A stretch of 64,000 nt of DNA from the NCBI RefSeq assembly GCF_000835495.1, contig NW_015622543.1, positions 5,692,619 to 5,756,618 of the forward strand. Reading direction: 5' to 3'. The stretch's first letter is position 1; each line of letters starts with the position of its first letter. The notes below the pieces were generated by a model. The model ran no database searches. It had not been told where the DNA came from and saw nothing but the letters and a program-made list of their open reading frames with translations. Both the position numbers and the translations under genes were made by a program. Source of the DNA: Cladophialophora immunda (Eukaryota; Ascomycota; Eurotiomycetes; Chaetothyriales; Herpotrichiellaceae). Of the stretch, positions 45,321-56,641 are shown piece by piece.

Positions 45321-47025
45321 TTCTCTAGAGAGTTGCCCGAGCTTCTTCAGATTATGTGTGACAGAATAGGGTCCATAATTTACCTCTCGACCGTGGTAAC
45401 TTGTACTGCCATGCTCGAGACCACTAATTACTATTCGAGTTCACAGGGTCGCCTTCACGAAAATCACGTCTCCGCAGTTTAGCGCCAAGGCGAGTAAACA
45501 CTTTCCTTTGCTCACCCGTTCTGGGTCGCGGGTGATGCCGCTCTATGAACGTGGCCGGGTCCACCAAGAGCTATGATTTTAGCTCTATTTTAAGCCTCGG
45601 GGCTAGCATCACTAGCCATTTAGTGCCCAGGCATGCAATCATAAACGCTTCATCTATTTTGTATGAGCAACTGTTGGGATAGGCATGACTAGACCTAATC
45701 ATTGTTCTGACCACTGTCCTAATCACGGTGCTGGCCTAGTTGCTATCTGTCCAGCCAAACCGATCGCTGGGTATTGGGTTGTTGCCAACCTCTCCGCTAA
45801 ATTTGCCAATAGCAAATAGAAGGCCCTCGTGGCCTACACTGTTCCACAAGCAGAGATGTATTTCCACGATGGTTTCGATCATTCTTGGAACAGCCTTTGA
45901 ACAGGGACTCAGCGGGGCTTGATCAAGGAGGGAGTAAAAATAGTTGTCAGCCTCGACCGTTTATCGGAAGATTCTGTAAACTTGCTCCTGTTCGTGGACT
46001 TCATGCGGCATCGAATTCCACTTTCAGATGGTATATAGTCGCGGTTTTGACCTAAAACCTCCGGGGTGCGTTCCGAAAGGTCGGCCGACTAGTTTTCTGA
46101 CCATGCATGAAGGTCTACCTTCCATTGTGCGGCGGTATGGCTTGAATTCGGTACACCAAAATACAGGAAAGCTTGTTGTATTTCTTGCTGATTAATGCGA
46201 CCGAGGATCCGAGGCTCAGATCATGTCGTTGGAGCTTCACATGTTTGAGGTCAATCAGGCTGGTGTCGACCGAGTTCCACAACATTGCCGCGTCCATATG
46301 TCCTATTGAGGTTAGTCCTGTTCTATTTCTCCACCTGCAAGCAACAGTCTCATGTCATGCCCGGGAAGGTCTAACCTCGGTCACGATAGCTAGGATTGCC
46401 AGCACCAAAGCGAAGCTGGGCAACCACGCTCCATCGTGCTCGTTCTCGGAGAATTGGGGCACGTTTGTTGTTGGACGTGTCAGTACTCCCGGGACAGGAA
46501 TAGAATTGCCCAAGTCAGTACTCAAGTTTGAGCCGTCTCGAGGATGACTCCGCGATGGATCGTTCTATGCCAGTGGATTTGCCTCCGAGGTTGCTGTCTC
46601 GATCTGCTCTGCTCGTGTCATTTACACCTTAAGGATATGATTCTCGGTCTTGAGGATCTTTCGTATGGTTCAAGTTCAAAACGTAAAAGGGCGGCTTCTT
46701 CCAAGAAAACGGAGGCATTTTCAGTGGCTGCTGCCACTTTGAAAAGGTTTATCTAGATATGAGCGATTCATTCTGCAACTTGACATGAGAAAGCTGCTGC
46801 ATGTGGAATCGACTCGTTCCTTTGTCTTGGTTGCGCTGGCATAGTTCTCTGAACTTACACTATTCTGCAAGCAGATAATAATTGAATGTTCTTTGTGTGA
46901 AGAGGTTGTTGCTTCCGCTCTGTCCTCAGAGACTTTGAGATTAATGCTCGGCTCTTCACATTTTCGACTTGTTGCCACTTCTCCGATTGAGCCGCAAAGC
47001 ATCCTTTTCCTGCAAGCCATATTGT
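45321..47025. other. Intergenic stretch with coding-like patches on the minus strand
   Basis: About 1.7 kb. Two minus-strand patches look protein-like: one near 46.63-46.75 kb (ATENASVFLEEAALLRFELE) and one near 46.39-46.46 kb (EHDGAWLPSFALVLAILAIV, hydrophobic). They are in different frames and no complete gene could be built. They may be parts of a decayed membrane protein. Confidence 0.35.
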
Positions 47026-48532
47026 TCAAGCAATTTCCTTGCTCTTTTGCTTTTGTGCTTGAATCCGCTCGAGTAACGCTTGGCCACGCTTACTTTCATT
47101 CCGTCCCAACTGCATCATATGGACTTCATCAGGACCATCTGCAATCCTCATTGCCCGAGCGAGCGTCCACATTTGTGCCAAGGGGGTATCCTGAGAAACC
47201 CCAGCTGCTCCATATGCCTGAATCGCACGATCGATGACATCTAAACACACGTTAGGAACGTGTACTTTGATCTGCGCAATCTCTTTGAGGGCGCCTTTAG
47301 CGTCACCTTGGTCAATCTGAATGGCAGCATTCAAGACTGCAAGGCGGGCAGCATCGATCTCAATACGTGACTTAGCCACGCGCTCCAGCATGACACCCTG
47401 TTCGGCAAGTTGTTTGCCAAATGGCCTCCGGGTAGGGTCATTGAGGCGGGCTAGAAGGTATTCAAGTGCTTTCTCGGCCTCATGTCCTGTCAGTTTTCTG
47501 GATCAACACTTAATAGGGGAGGACCAACCGCCCCAATTGCTCTCATTGCGTGGTGGATCCTTCCAAGCCCAAGGCGACCTTGAATGATTTCGAAACCCCG
47601 CCCCTCATCAAGACACATGTTGCTCTCATGGACCCGGACATTTTCGAAGGTAACATGACCGTGACCATGCGGAGCTTCATCAAATCCCATGACAGAGAGT
47701 AAACGATGGATCGTAATACCCGGGGTATCGGCGGGGACGAAAATAATTGAGTGTTGCTTGTATTTGGTGTTGTCTGGGTCGGATCTACCTATAACCATGT
47801 AAATATTGCACCGTGGGTCACCGACACCGGTTGACCACCATTTCTGTCAAATAGATCAGTTTGGGAGAGACAAGAGGACATGAAAGAAATTATACTTGGC
47901 CATTAAGAACCCAATAATGCCCATCTTTGCGCATTTCAAGCTGGATATTAGTTGCGTCGCTACTGGACACCTGAGGTTCCGTCATCAAGAACGCGGATCG
48001 AATCTCACCGGCTAGTAAGGGTGCTAGCCATCGCCTCTTCTGATCTTCTGTGCCATATCTTGCCATGACTTCCTATTGCCCGTGTCCGGCGCAGCGCAAT
48101 TTGTCGCCTCACTTGCGATGACAGACTTTCCCAGATACTCTGCCATCACACCATACTCCAGATTGCTGAAGCCGGCGCCTAGGTCTGAGGAGATTCGCTT
48201 GGGCAGGAACATGTTCCAGAGACCGAGATTCTTTGCCTTCGTTTTCAGATCCTCAAGGACTCGTGGCTGGGTGTTGAAGCGAGAGGCGACACCTTCGCCG
48301 AGCTGTTGAGAAAAGATGGCATCGGCAGGAATACATTCTTCTTCCACAAACTTTTCGACCTGCGGTGATCATGTTAGGAAACGAGTAGAATAGGTTGATC
48401 TGCCTGTTGATGATTCACCAGATCCAAAGTCTTTTGTGCCCGCGAGCTCGTAAACGGGCACGCTATCACGGGAATTCGCTTCGACGCCGGCACATGGCCA
48501 TCAGCGCTGTTCAAAAGGAGAGGGTCCGACAT
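47026..48532 (-). pseudogene. Acyl-CoA dehydrogenase with a one-base frameshift in exon 2
   Basis: Exons 48532-48419, 48359-47896, 47843-47529 and 47478-47026 form an acyl-CoA dehydrogenase of about 448 residues if one missing base is allowed for. Landmarks are [38 protein letters not shown] (flavin/substrate signature), [44 protein letters not shown] and the C-terminal AGVSQDTPLAQMW. The family oxidises acyl-CoA to enoyl-CoA with FAD; this branch resembles ACAD10/11. Near 48073 the frame breaks: after NCAAPDTGN the sequence needs one extra base to continue in the conserved frame. Exon 2 is 464 nt where 465 would keep frame. Everything else is intact, so it is a very young pseudogene or an assembly error. 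Intron 3 has a weak GTTGGT donor. Confidence 0.8.
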
Positions 48533-49872
48533 CTTGAATCGAGCATTGACAAAGGGCCAGTAGCATAGAGGCAACACTGGGGCAATATCGTATTCATTCT
48601 TGTAGGCAGTCTGGCCTCTGATAGAGCTATTGACAACCTTTTGACGGATCATAGACGAGCTGTCCAAAGGCCAAGAGCCACGGAACCTATTGACAACCGA
48701 GGCTGATGAGCTGACTACTGCATCGTGGAGCATGTTGCCTTCGCACCCATATTGGACTATTGCAGGCTAACAGTTCACCTGCATTGCTGACGACAGCCAA
48801 TGAACGCTATGTCGAAAATCCGCGGCTAGCTGATTAGGCGCATTGGCTAGTGCTGTATCATATTATCCCGTTAGGTTATATCCCAGTTATGTACATGGCA
48901 CTTTGCGGTGGGTTTGAATACCTCGGTTTTCCTCTTTGCGGGCTTCTGACAAAGCATGCCATTCCAGCCAAACATGCGCTTGGCGGAGTGGTGCGTCGCT
49001 TACGCATAGGTCAAATTGAGATTGCAGGCGTTGCCTTCGTGGTAGAGATTATGAACCTGAGATCTGGCGCGTCTGCCTCTGTTCAATTCACCTGATCATG
49101 CAGACGAATTGCTAGATAGTAGCATGAGGTTCTGCTCAAGCAGTGCTGGTGGCTTCACTCGAAGCAGCAAAGGAGATGTGCACCCGGAATGGACTAAGAC
49201 AGAGAGTTAGATAGGCTCGATCAACGTCTATGTCACTGGGAAAGACTGAATTCTCAAGTCTTTGTGAGGAATGGCGTGGGAAACTCGTCTCCATACTGAG
49301 GCCGGGATTAAGTCCATACATAACGAAAGCGTAACACTGAAAACGGCCTCCCCTGAAACTATACAGAGAGACAGTACAAGTATATTCCCTAATTAGGCAG
49401 CGATCTGGGGGCATTGGCCTCTTGGGCTTCTTCTCCTATATCGAACAGCTGGCCAGTGATCCTGTCTGACACTCTCCTTTTTGGCTACACAATACCATTC
49501 AGCCCCCAATACTTCGGATTTCCCAGACATGGGCCCCGGCGGTGGCGCCAGTAGCGTCGCTTGACGGGCACGCCACCGACGCCAACTGACGCAGGTACCG
49601 GCACAACCGAACCACTGGAATGTCTCAAACTAAGTCAGCCCCCTGAACATCCCCCACATGTGATGGTCTTTGAAGATATTAATGGAGAAAGTGTAAATAA
49701 CAACGCGCAACACTTTGCTCCCTTGTCTGAATTTTCCTCGTCTGCGCCTTTTTCAATCTTTTGTTCAACCCTCATTGCCCTTTGCTTATCTGCTTCAGTC
49801 ATTCTTTTACCATATATTCTGTGCATTCTTTCCCCGGCATTTATTGGACACGTCCTTGCATCCCCCCAAAAT
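48533..49872. other. Divergent intergenic region
   Basis: Promoters of the acyl-CoA dehydrogenase (minus) and the GH17 glucanase (plus). The last 300 bases are a pyrimidine-rich glucanase leader. No gene is supported. Confidence 0.55.
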
Positions 49873-51138
49873 ATGAAGAACTCCCTCCTTGCTGTACTCG
49901 GTGGCGCGTCCACTGCCCTTGCCGCCGTCAAGGGGTTCAACTACGCCTCCCAAGGTCAAACCTACGATTCCTTTGTCAGTCAATTCAAGACTGCTGCGTC
50001 TCTGGCCGGTACCAGTGACTTCACCAGTGCAAGATTGTATACAATGATTCAAGAGGGGACGACCGACACTCCGAGTTCTGCCTTCCAGGCTGCCCTTGAT
50101 ACCAACACCACACTGCTCCTGGGCCTCTGGGCGTCGGAAGACCAAGGGACCTTCAACAACGAACTCAATGCTCTCAAGTCTGCCATCTCCCAGTACGGCT
50201 CTGCTTTTGCCGACTTGGTTGTTGGCATCTCGGTTGGCAGCGAGGACCTCTACCGGATCTCGCCCACCGGTATTGCTGCCAACAGTGGCATAGGGCAATC
50301 CCCCGATGTCCTGGTCAGCTACATCGGTCAAGTTAGAAGCACCATCAAGGGCACCTCTCTTGCTTCTAAGCCTGTTGGTCACGTCGACACCTGGAATGTT
50401 TATGTCAACGGCTCCAATGCCGAAGTCATCTCAAACTGCGATTTCCTAGGTCTTGACGAATACCCCTACTTCCAGACCACCGACTCCAACGGCATCGACA
50501 ACAACGGCTTCCTTTTCTTCCAAGCCTACGACCGAGTTGCCGCCGTTGCCCAGGGGAAGCCCATCTGGATCACCGAGACTGGCTATCCGGTCTCTGGACC
50601 CACCTCGAATCTCGCCGTCCCTGGTGTTGACGCCGCCGAAGAATACTGGCAACAGGTTGCGTGTGCCCTCGAAAACCGCGGCATCGATTTTTGGTGGTAT
50701 ATCCTTGCTGACAATGGTGCCTCTCCATCGTTTGGCGTTAGCAACAATGGCCAACCCCTGTACAACCTCGCTTGTAACTCGACAGCAGGCTACACGTCGG
50801 CATCATCCAACTCGTCGACGGCATCCGCTACATCGAAAGGCAACAGCACCTCGACGTGGCACAACGGCTCCGGATCATCAACTACCCCAGGCGCCGGCAG
50901 TGCTTCGGCCACGACAGGATCTGGCAGCCCCAGTGGTGCCACTGGAGCCGCTACGACTGGCTCCCTCGCATCTGGTGCAGCCTCTGGGTCTGCTGCTGCG
51001 ACCGCAACAGCAAGTGTAACCCAAAATGGGGCGTCCACGACCTCCGCGTCGACCTCCTTCACCGGCGCTGCTTCTCGGGCTGAGGGCTCAATGGCGGGCC
51101 TGGCAATTGGCGCGGTCGCGGCTGCCTTGTTTTGGTAG
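49873..51138 (+). CDS. GPI-anchored GH17 endo-beta-1,3-glucanase (EglC-like)
   Basis: A single exon of 421 residues from the ATG at 49873, chosen because MKNSLLAVLGGASTALA is a signal peptide; the frame upstream is leader. The GH17 domain runs from KGFNYASQG to about residue 295. The acid/base Glu is E124 in VVGISVGSEDLYR and the nucleophile is E235 in IWITETGYP, both conserved. VISNCDFLGLDEYPYFQ and DFWWYILADNG also fit the family. A Ser/Thr/Gly-rich stalk of about 120 residues follows, then a GPI-type hydrophobic tail (MAGLAIGAVAAALFW). Such enzymes remodel beta-1,3-glucan in the fungal wall; the Aspergillus relative is EglC. The protein should sit on the plasma membrane or wall. Confidence 0.93.
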   Translation: MKNSLLAVLGGASTALAAVKGFNYASQGQTYDSFVSQFKTAASLAGTSDFTSARLYTMIQEGTTDTPSSAFQAALDTNTTLLLGLWASEDQGTFNNELNALKSAISQYGSAFADLVVGISVGSEDLYRISPTGIAANSGIGQSPDVLVSYIGQVRSTIKGTSLASKPVGHVDTWNVYVNGSNAEVISNCDFLGLDEYPYFQTTDSNGIDNNGFLFFQAYDRVAAVAQGKPIWITETGYPVSGPTSNLAVPGVDAAEEYWQQVACALENRGIDFWWYILADNGASPSFGVSNNGQPLYNLACNSTAGYTSASSNSSTASATSKGNSTSTWHNGSGSSTTPGAGSASATTGSGSPSGATGAATTGSLASGAASGSAAATATASVTQNGASTTSASTSFTGAASRAEGSMAGLAIGAVAAALFW

Positions 51139-51983
51139 CTTCACAGCCAAAGCGGGAGGTAAATGGACGGCGAGTCCGCCTCACCACTTACTCGACCCGC
51201 GCTAGTTTTGGACACTGTTCACCTGCGCGAATAGATTCTCTATCTTCAGACTTGGGATCGACGAGCTGGTTTTGCCCTTTCGACCTTCAATGCGTTTTGA
51301 GCATCACGGCGGCGCTACCCGCAAAAATAGATCTTTTTCAACTCCGAGATGTAGGAAGGCGTAATACAAATCTTCATCTTTTTGGCACCGAACTTGACTG
51401 TCTCCGTTCTTTGCCCCCCTCTTTAGAGATGATGTCACAGGTGACGGATTTGTATCGATGAGGCACTCGCCCTCGCCGCAATGGGCTGTGTACAATGATA
51501 TATACAGCGAAGAGCGAAGGTCAGAGATTACAATCAAAGCCTGCAAAAAGGGGAACGGATCAGCTTCGCAAGCAAGGAACGCATATTTGGAAGGCTGTCA
51601 GGAATGCCCTGGTGAATAGGCAGAGTCCAGCGATAGTGTACTGATAAGCACTCTTATGGTATACCTCACCTGTACCTCATATTTCACACACGACAGGGCC
51701 CTTTTTTACTGCTGCCCGCGATTGTTGGTAACACTGCCGGCCGTGTTGGAACAAAAGTCTAGCTGTGAGGATGGTCTAATCGACGACCAGTAGGCCGGCT
51801 TTGGCTCTCGATATGTACGAGTACCAAGGGAACGCTCAGTGGCGTTCAGCTGTACGCGTTTTTGAAGCTCAGGTTAAAGCGGCTTTACTCTGCAAATAGT
51901 TTGGGACCACCATCCATGGCTTCTCCACCCTTAACCCCGAATGAGTACGGAGCCTTACCTTGTTATTGCTGACCTGCTTGACC
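51139..51983. other. Intergenic stretch, nothing recognised
   Basis: The 3' flank of the glucanase gene and the upstream region of the GFA-family remnant. Only short frames. Confidence 0.55.
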
Positions 51984-52315
51984 ATGCCTGGCTCTGGAAG
52001 TTGTGAATGTGGCAAAATTGCCTTCTGCTATTCTGGTATGTTACGAAGAGTTCTTGCGTCCAGGCAAGTCAGCGAACTCACAGCCATCCAAATTCAGGTG
52101 AACCAGCCCTGACCGCCCTGTGTCACTGTACCGATTGCCAGAAGTGGGCTGGCAGTGCGTTTTCGTCCAACATGGCTGTTCCCACCGCGAACTTCTCCCT
52201 CACCAAAGGCACGCCGAGGGCGTGGGAGCGACTCGGGCTCGTCTCCGGGAAACCGCATGTTCATTTTTTTTCTGTGGTTCATTCAACCCATACCACAAAG
52301 AAGCCGAATTTCTAG
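51984..52315 (+). pseudogene. Truncated GFA (glutathione-dependent formaldehyde-activating/CENP-V) family gene
   Basis: Exons 51984-52035 and 52098-52315 join to MPGSGSCECGKIAFCYSG then EPALTALCHCTDCQKWAGSA. These are the first two zinc-binding elements of the GFA fold (CxC and CHCxxC). The 62-nt intron runs from GTATGTTA to ATTCAG. The match continues to GLVSGKPHVHFF, where the last conserved Cys pair (FFCGxCG) should follow. A run of eight T at 52264-52271 shifts the frame there; FFCGS is readable in the neighbouring frame, and the shifted product stops after 20 more residues. Downstream sequence does not resume the family. The zinc site is incomplete, so this is most likely a dead fragment. 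Intact relatives are small zinc proteins of uncertain substrate. Confidence 0.7.
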
Positions 52316-54012
52316 GAAAATATGCCTGTGACAAGCAGAGAGGGTTGTCTGTAATGTTTTTATAAGTGTGTGCTAATGCTGTACAGCTATCAGTCTTCAG
52401 GGGTCGGTGCCCGCTATACAACACCATGGTAGACCACTCCACGATTTGATTGTGGTTAGCGTATACCTCGAAGAGGGTGACGTAGAGACGACGTCCATGC
52501 AGCTCGCGCAACGATTCCAGGGGCTAGGGCTGAGCAATGCGAAAAGGATGGCAAAGTACGGAGTACCTCGTAAGGGAAGTAGACAGGACGCGAGGATTTT
52601 CGCTCGTCAACATTTTGTTATGAGCAGAATTGGTCTAACCAAAACCGTGCAAGCAAGGAGCCGCTTTAATCCGCAAACCGATTAGGCATCGGAGTGCTTC
52701 ATCTGAGCCCTCGCTTCGGCCCCGCCCACTAGCTGCGACAACAGAATTCACCCAAGTTGCCTTTTTGTGCAGCCTTTTCGTAGCTATAGTTGAGAGCCTT
52801 GGTGTCTCTTCTATGACCATTTCCCACCCCTGATGATGTCACCGCTTGAAGCACCGTCGAGGATCTGTGGCCTTGCTAGGCTTGAGCCAGGTATCAACTA
52901 CGTCCTATGCGCGTGTTTTAGGCGTCAACGCTTGTCGTTGCTTGTCCCCGGTGCTCCGTAACCTTATCCTCGGATTGCCCTGACAGTTGTGTGAGCCGCA
53001 GCCTACTGAAAGACAATTTCGACAGCATGATTGATGGACGAGTACTTTGGTTGTAACCATGGGCCCATTTGGGCATGCCCGGCAGGCGGCGTCAGGCGCT
53101 GCTGGGCTCTAGCCTGTTATTTCTCGAAACTTGACTTGTAGCAAGGTGGTCTCGGTCTCAGCCTGATGGCAGTTGTTGTGGAAAGTAAAAGCGTTGTCTC
53201 AAAAGTATTTATGGGCAAATGCGAGAGGCACATCCTAGCTCAACGCCATTTATTGGCATTTATTGACGTGCCACAAGTAGCCTGTGAGCTCTGCTCGCGA
53301 CGGGTGGTGAGGAAGGTATGGGTGTGACACCTCGAGGAGGGCATCTCCAGTGGTGATTGGGCCCTTGTAGGCGGGGTCGGTACGAGGAGACATTTTACGC
53401 TTGCAGATATGCCGGCTAGTAGTGAGGCTGAACCTCTGGCGCCACCCTGCAGCAGTCCGCCATGGCCGTGGCCGAGTAAGCGGAGTAAACCAATACGGAG
53501 TCACTGCCTCCAATTCGTATTCTGGAATCGCCTACACAGCCCATCACAATCCCTCAGCGCATCGCCTAATGAATTCAGCTGTCGAGGACTTGCAAGGGTC
53601 AGCCTAGTTGTTTTCTTCGGTCTCGCTCGATCTCGTTCCCTCCACTTTTTGGTCATGGAATTTCAATAAAAATGGCCGTCTCCACAAGGCTACGCCTCGA
53701 GTCTTTGAAGCACTGTTCTCCCATCCCGTGTGCTCTCGCTTCACTGCCACCGAGTGCAAGGTCACCTGCTTTTTTTTTTTTACAAAATTCCAATTTCCAG
53801 CTTTGAATACCGCTCTAACTCGACGGAAACATCCCCTGCCTGCTTTGGAACCTCGCTCCTCTCCGCAAAGCGCATCCCACAGCCTTAGAGCACGATTTGG
53901 CTTGTGGGCCGAGTGCCCTAGCCACCACTATCATCAGCCTTTGCGCATGTTAACATGCCACCTAAATGCTTTTCGAGGAGCACTGGCTTGTGAAATCCTC
54001 CACGAATGAACA
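52316..54012. other. Intergenic stretch, nothing recognised
   Basis: About 1.7 kb between the GFA remnant and the kinase gene. It includes a T-run near 53771 and a small tandem CATTTATTG pair near 53250. No coding frame is convincing. The last 400 bases are the kinase leader. Confidence 0.5.
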
Positions 54013-56464
54013 ATGGTGGATGCTGTGGACTTCGAGAAATATGCTGGACATGATGGGTCCCGGTGGAGTGGCAAGTCCGTTATGCGACAATTTCTTGATG
54101 ACAAGATCTTTTTCGAGTGGAACACAGGCGAGCGGAATATGAACTACGACTTTGGCAACAATGGCCGTTTGCCAATGGTTTTCTTGAGACAATTGGATCG
54201 TGTCAAGAGCCAGGACGCCTCCATTGAGCATTGGAAAATGGCCGACAACCATGGATTTAAACACCATTTTGCTGTCAAAAGAGTCACGGCGCGCAAGATA
54301 TCTAGCCGGAAGAAAGCCCAAGCCGAAGTTGAGAACATGAAGACGTTCCGGCACCCACATATCGTCGTCCTCCTTGGCACGTACAGGTATCAAGGACTCC
54401 TGAACATCATGATCTTCCCAGTGGCTTGCTGTGATCTAGGCGATTACATGAAAAGCATCTCGAAAAATTACACAACCCACCAACGTCAAGTTAAGACAAG
54501 CTCCGCGCCAGAGCCTCTTGGTCAATGTGGGAGAATTTACACAGATTCCCTAGACGTCAATTCACTCGACAGCACGGGCTCTCCTGGTGACTCGGAAGAG
54601 CCAGAGACCATGCAGCTACAACACCAATATTCATGGCCACTCAAACAACATTTTGCCGCTCAACTCAAGCAGCTTGCCAAGTACTTTGTGTGCCTGTGCC
54701 AGACACTCAGCTATGTCCAAGCAGCCGACGTTCGCCATAAGGACATTAAGCCAGCAAATATCCTGGTCGACCTGAGCGGAAACGTGGTGCTCACAGACTT
54801 TGGTATCTCACGACATTTCGACAAGGGAGTCGCTCACGCGACAGAAGACAAGCCAATTGGCACGGCGAGATATTCCTGCCCCGAGCTAGGCCTCAAGAAA
54901 GAGCGGGATGACTACTCGGATGTGTTCTCTCTGGGCTGTGTGTTCATCGAAATGGCGTCCCTGATCCTTGGACGAAGTCTTCGTGAGTTTAAAGCGTATC
55001 GGCGAAGAACGGTGAACGAGAAATCCAACTACGACTATCCCTTGACGTTGGAGAAGGTACACAGGTGGATCGACATGCTGTCCAACACCACAGTCAGCTC
55101 TCCAGAAGTGTGCAAGGCCCTTCCACCGAGTTTGATCATCGAAGTCGTTGGAGCCTTACCAAAGATTAAGGAAATGCTGGACTTCTCGCCCCACAAGAGG
55201 CCGTCATCCCATGGACTCTGGACTGCTTTTGATTTTCCTAGCCTCGACTTGTGTGAAGACTGCAATCCCCGTCATCCAGGTGCCTGGCCGCTATCGGCCG
55301 ATCAAAAGCTTGCAGAGGAGAAGACGAAGAAAACACGCGCTGTTCAACCCAGAATCCAAGCTAATCGAACGAGTTCGGTCCAGTCGATACCCGAAGATAG
55401 GGTCCCAGAAGTGGTGTCGAACAGCCAAGAAGCAGGGAATACCCTTTCTAGGACCCGTTCGCCAGATCAAATGCGCACGATAGAGTCCGTGCAATTCCCA
55501 TTGCCTGCGCATCGACTGCCCATGCAGCAGCCGTCATCACTAAAGAATGTTACTGCGATGACTCCACCTACTAATGAAACTAGTGCAGATAACGGACTGT
55601 CTATAAATGAAGTTGAGCCGGACTTGAGGTCCTCAGGTGCGACCAAAAACGTCGCGTTCGCGGAAGCCGACCACGACCCTGCAGAATTGGCCAACAAGTC
55701 TCGAGATAAGACCAACCCCAACGCTGCAAATCTGCCAGCTCCCAATGGAGCACCTGTGTGGACTGGGAGACGTCGAAGACCATCAAAGCCGTCAGTGGTC
55801 GCCTCAGAGAACGACGCAACCAGGCAGAACCACTCAGCCTCACGATCTTCCGAGGAGCTCGAACAGAATCTCCCAAGGAGAGCAACTGACAAGAGCGAAA
55901 CGTCGTGGGCCAGCGACTCATCAGGAAGAAGGCGGCAGCGTTATAGAAGGCGCCAGAGAAACACTTCCTCCGCAACCAACATTATCGCCGAAGTCCCCGT
56001 AAAGCCTGACGGCTCTGCGAAACAGCCACCGCTCCCCTCAGCCGGTAACTCGAACCATGCAATGCCGTCATCCACGGGACTGGGAGGCAAGACCGGGGCG
56101 CGAAGCACCCCGAATCCACTGCCCGAGTGTGACCATGAAGAGGATATCATCCTGTTCGACGTTTCCATCCCGAAAGTGTCCATCACCAAGTTCAAAGTGT
56201 TGCGCGGTAAGGGAGTCCGTCATGCTTGAGAACCACCAGTTTGACTAACGTCCGTCAGATCACGTCGAGAAGCGTCACCGCGACTGGCGGCGCTATAATC
56301 TGCCCTCGGGGGCACTGTTCTTTGATGCGAATGAGAACGACAAGAGCTTGATTGAAGCTCGTGCACCCTTGGGGACCCTGGGTTGGTGGGTCAACAATGT
56401 TCGCCGGCGGTTCTTCCCTGGGCAGCTGTCGTATATTTACCTGATTAATTTCACCAGCGCATGA
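54013..56464 (+). CDS. Serine/threonine protein kinase with long disordered linker and a C-terminal module, two exons
   Basis: Exons 54013-56206 and 56259-56464 join (KFKVLR then DHVEKRHRDWRRYNLP), giving 799 residues; the intron is 52 nt. The kinase domain covers about residues 60-390. The ATP-binding Lys is K89 in FAVKRV. The catalytic loop is VRHKDIKPANILV (HKD instead of HRD, Asp 244 kept), and DFG is at residue 262. IGTARYSCPELG and YSDVFSLGCVFIEM are also present, so it should be active. Residues 430-710 are Ser/Pro/Arg-rich and disordered. The C-terminus after the intron (RRYNLPSGALFFDANENDK, then LGWWVNNVRRRFFPGQLS) looks folded and is not recognised. The kinase lies next to a patatin and a HeLo-pseudokinase gene, which suggests, but does not prove, a stress or death-signalling role. 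Confidence 0.88.
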
Positions 56465-56641
56465 AGTGTAAAAAGATGACAGGGCGGAACCCAGGAGGCG
56501 GCACTACTGGATATGAAACAGAAATGCCACTGATGTACGGCTTATTGTATTCTCAAAATCCCCATCCCACAGCTTAGTAGCTAATGATAACTTTTTTCCC
56601 CGAGTCAATCCCTGTTCCAAACCACTATGTTACAAATAATG

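Noticed and set aside
49561..49872. N-terminal extension of the GH17 glucanase by 104 residues
   Set aside because: It would bury the signal peptide inside the protein; the ATG at 49873 gives a normal secretory start.
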